From NCBI GenBank assembly GCA_028710605.1, contig JAQTTU010000005.1:62001-126000 (forward strand): DNA of 64,000 nt, given 5' to 3'. Under the pieces are notes generated by a model. That model saw only the letters and a program-made list of their open reading frames with translations, did no database searches and was not told the DNA's origin. Numbering within the stretch: position 1 is the stretch's first letter; the number at the start of each line of letters is the position of its first letter. Made by a program: the position numbers and the translations under genes. Positions 62,804 to 64,000 of the stretch are shown in pieces. Source of the stretch: Sideroxydans sp. (GTDB lineage: Bacteria; Pseudomonadota; Gammaproteobacteria; Burkholderiales; Gallionellaceae).

Positions 62804-63742
62804 ATGTTCTCACAAGTTCCCAATTGCCCCACCGTAGCGCCGATGTGTCCTCCGATTTTGTCGGCTTATACCCACTGCCCTACCGTAGCTCCGATGTGTG
62901 CGGTAACTCAATGGCAGTGTCCGCCGCTCACCGTAACGACAACGATTCAACCCACCCACTTGCTGGGCTGTCCGAATACAGCGACTTGCCCACCCACCCA
63001 CATGCTGGGCTGTCCGAATACAGCGACTTGCCCACCCACCCACATGCTGGGTTGTCCGAATACAGCCACCTGTCCGCCCACCCACATGGCGGGTTGTCCG
63101 AATACGGCCACTTGTCCGCCAGTTGATATGGCGGCTGCGCAGGCACTAGTCGGCCCGACCGGGGTACAGGGCTGCACGCAATCTCCTGCCCAATGCGGCA
63201 ATACTGCATGGCAAGGTTGCATGGTTGGCCCGACCGGCACGCAGGGGTGCACGCAACTGCAAGCCGGATGCGTCGGCCCGACCGGATGGCAGGGCTGCGC
63301 GCAACCGCCCGCACAGGCGAATGTAGCAATGGCTGGTCCGACCGGCGTACAAGGTTGCACGCAGTCTCCCGCGCAATGCGGCAATACCGCGTGGCCGGGT
63401 TGTTTGGTTGGTCCGACCGGCACACAAGGTTGTACGCAACTGCAAGCCGGTTGCGTCGGTCCGACCGGATGGATGGGCTGCGCGCAACCTCCCGCGCAAG
63501 CCGGCACAATTCACCCGACGCTGTGGACTCAGTTATGCCCGACCAACATGCCGGGTTGCCCAGGTACTGCCACCTGCGGACAGGCCGGGATGGTCGGACC
63601 CACCGGGGTGCAGGGTTGCACGCAGTCTCCCGCGCAATGCGGCAATACCGCATGGCAGGGTTGCCCTCCGACTCACATGCTGGGCTGCACTTGTCTGCCC
63701 ATGACTGTGGGGCCGGTAATTACTGTAGCGGGGCAGTGCTAA
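62804..63742 (+). CDS. Cys-rich repeat protein with GPTG units
   Basis: 312 residues from ATG 62804 (GAAGGAG six bases upstream; TTG 62789 is rejected). It has 34 Cys, 7 Trp, 7 His, one Asp and no Lys, Arg or Glu. N-terminal CPTVAPMC occurs twice; then four 14-residue units PTHMLGCPNTATCP (50-105); then two 57-residue units (116-172 and 177-233), each GPTGVQGCTQSPAQCGNTAW..GC plus GPTGTQ and GPTGW parts; and a third partial unit (264-287). No signal peptide or known fold is visible. Candidates are a RiPP substrate, a metal-binding protein or a disulfide-linked matrix protein. Confidence 0.85.
   Translation: MFSQVPNCPTVAPMCPPILSAYTHCPTVAPMCAVTQWQCPPLTVTTTIQPTHLLGCPNTATCPPTHMLGCPNTATCPPTHMLGCPNTATCPPTHMAGCPNTATCPPVDMAAAQALVGPTGVQGCTQSPAQCGNTAWQGCMVGPTGTQGCTQLQAGCVGPTGWQGCAQPPAQANVAMAGPTGVQGCTQSPAQCGNTAWPGCLVGPTGTQGCTQLQAGCVGPTGWMGCAQPPAQAGTIHPTLWTQLCPTNMPGCPGTATCGQAGMVGPTGVQGCTQSPAQCGNTAWQGCPPTHMLGCTCLPMTVGPVITVAGQC
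62951..63118 (+). repeat. Four 42-bp tandem repeats, in frame
   Basis: Each unit encodes PTHMLGCPNTATCP with small changes (HLLG, HMAG). The copies differ by only a few bases, so copy number may vary between strains. They are coding repeats and not CRISPR: there are no unique spacers. Confidence 0.88.
63149..63664 (+). repeat. 183-bp-period repeats, GPTG-Cys units
   Basis: Units at 63149-63319 and 63332-63502, and a partial one at 63593-63664. Starts are 183 bases apart (61 residues). Each full unit holds three GPTG motifs and six Cys. The first part of the unit is also found once in the gene at 62229. Confidence 0.85.
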
Positions 63743-63756
63743 GCAAGCGGTAGTTG

Positions 63757-63790
63757 ACCTGGGGCAGCTTTGTTCTGCCCCAGGTTTTTT
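63757..63790 (+). terminator. Strong intrinsic terminator after the Cys-rich gene
   Basis: ACCTGGGGCAG-CTTTGTT-CTGCCCCAGGT, a perfect 11-bp stem, is followed by TTTTT. It lies 15 bases after the stop. The next gene starts 48 bases further on, so it is read from its own promoter or by partial read-through. Confidence 0.9.
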
Positions 63791-63838
63791 GTGTTCGCTT
63801 GCTTGCCGTCAGCTGTAATACACATAAGGGAAACCCGC

Positions 63839-64000
63839 ATGTTTTTAACCGCATCAAATCTGGTTCATTACCTGCTGGCGCGCGGCTTGGTAGGCGCAGA
63901 CACTGTGGTGGACGGCGATTTTAGGGTGGCCGAAGTCGGCCGCCGCAACCGGAATTACAAAGTCATTCTGAAGAACGGCAACGGGCTGTTCGTCAAACAA
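63839..64000 (+). CDS. Phosphotransferase-like protein, N-terminal part (partial)
   Basis: 54 residues before the window ends, without stop. FLTASNLVHYLLARGLVGAD is followed by RRNRNYKVILKNGNGLFVKQ, which looks like the N-lobe of an aminoglycoside-phosphotransferase-like kinase fold, with the ATP-binding lysine in FVKQ. ATAAGGGAAA precedes ATG 63839. It may modify the Cys-rich product or carry out unrelated kinase work; the call is tentative. Confidence 0.55.
   Translation, partial: MFLTASNLVHYLLARGLVGADTVVDGDFRVAEVGRRNRNYKVILKNGNGLFVKQ

Noticed and set aside
62951-63118. CRISPR-like array
   Set aside because: The 42-bp units are contiguous and in frame, with no variable spacers and no cas genes.
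62928-63653. Minus-strand ORFs of 186 and 241 residues across the Cys-rich gene
   Set aside because: They arise because the repeat codons lack stop complements. The plus frame has a ribosome site, a terminator after it and a related neighbour sharing its core.

Overview
The window reads as chromosomal DNA of a betaproteobacterium, probably in the Nitrosomonadales and possibly Gallionellaceae-like. The assignment is inferred from gene order, protein character and base composition; no search was run. Most of it is a densely packed housekeeping chromosome with short translation-coupled operons, interrupted by intergenic inverted repeats of several families. Genes lie on both strands. I see no phage, IS transposase or CRISPR array.

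Layout. 1-2.8 kb: end of a sensor kinase plus its sigma-54-type response regulator, a rhodanese and a BAX-inhibitor-1 family membrane protein. 3.0-8.9 kb: tRNA-Ser, a YfaZ-like outer-membrane protein, feoAB iron uptake, dapA-bamC-MBL hydrolase. 9.0-17.6 kb: ribosomal-oxygenase-like cupin, bcp-slyD-lepB, proB-obgE-rpmA-rplU, rho, trxA. 17.7-24.6 kb: DJ-1, PAP2 phosphatase, yajQ, ppnP, macro domain, argG/argF/argD, rpsT. 24.9-28 kb: murJ, a thioredoxin-like protein, a nitroreductase. 28-35.3 kb: a sulfate assimilation locus in which a CysB-type regulator is divergent from tauE-cysI-cysH-cysD-cysN; CysH is the Fe-S APS-reductase type. 35.8-46.4 kb: CobD/CbiB-like protein, the pbpC and alpha-2-macroglobulin pair split by a brnTA toxin-antitoxin module and a remnant of a second macroglobulin 3' end, and an M15-like peptidase. 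46.5-50.8 kb: an uncharacterised cluster with a J-domain protein, an orphan gene and a PIN toxin-antitoxin pair. 50.9-59.7 kb: rsgA with an in-frame palindromic insertion, phhB, cytochrome c, M48 protease, orn, a c-heme-type PAS-GGDEF protein, a glycosyltransferase, hemH, hrcA.

The most unusual part is the last 4 kb (60.1-64.0 kb). A LuxR-type receptor, a reversed RsaL-like repressor and a LuxI-type synthase reproduce the lasR-rsaL-lasI layout. Downstream are two genes whose products share a Cys-rich GPTG core. The first is a 137-residue protein with a folded-looking N-terminal domain and one C-terminal copy of the core. The second is a 312-residue repeat protein with 34 cysteines and no Lys, Arg or Glu. 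A phosphotransferase-like gene begins at the window edge. Two matching 20-bp lux/las-type boxes sit in front of the synthase gene and in front of the first Cys-rich gene, so I infer a quorum-controlled locus making a modified or metal/disulfide-rich Cys-repeat product.
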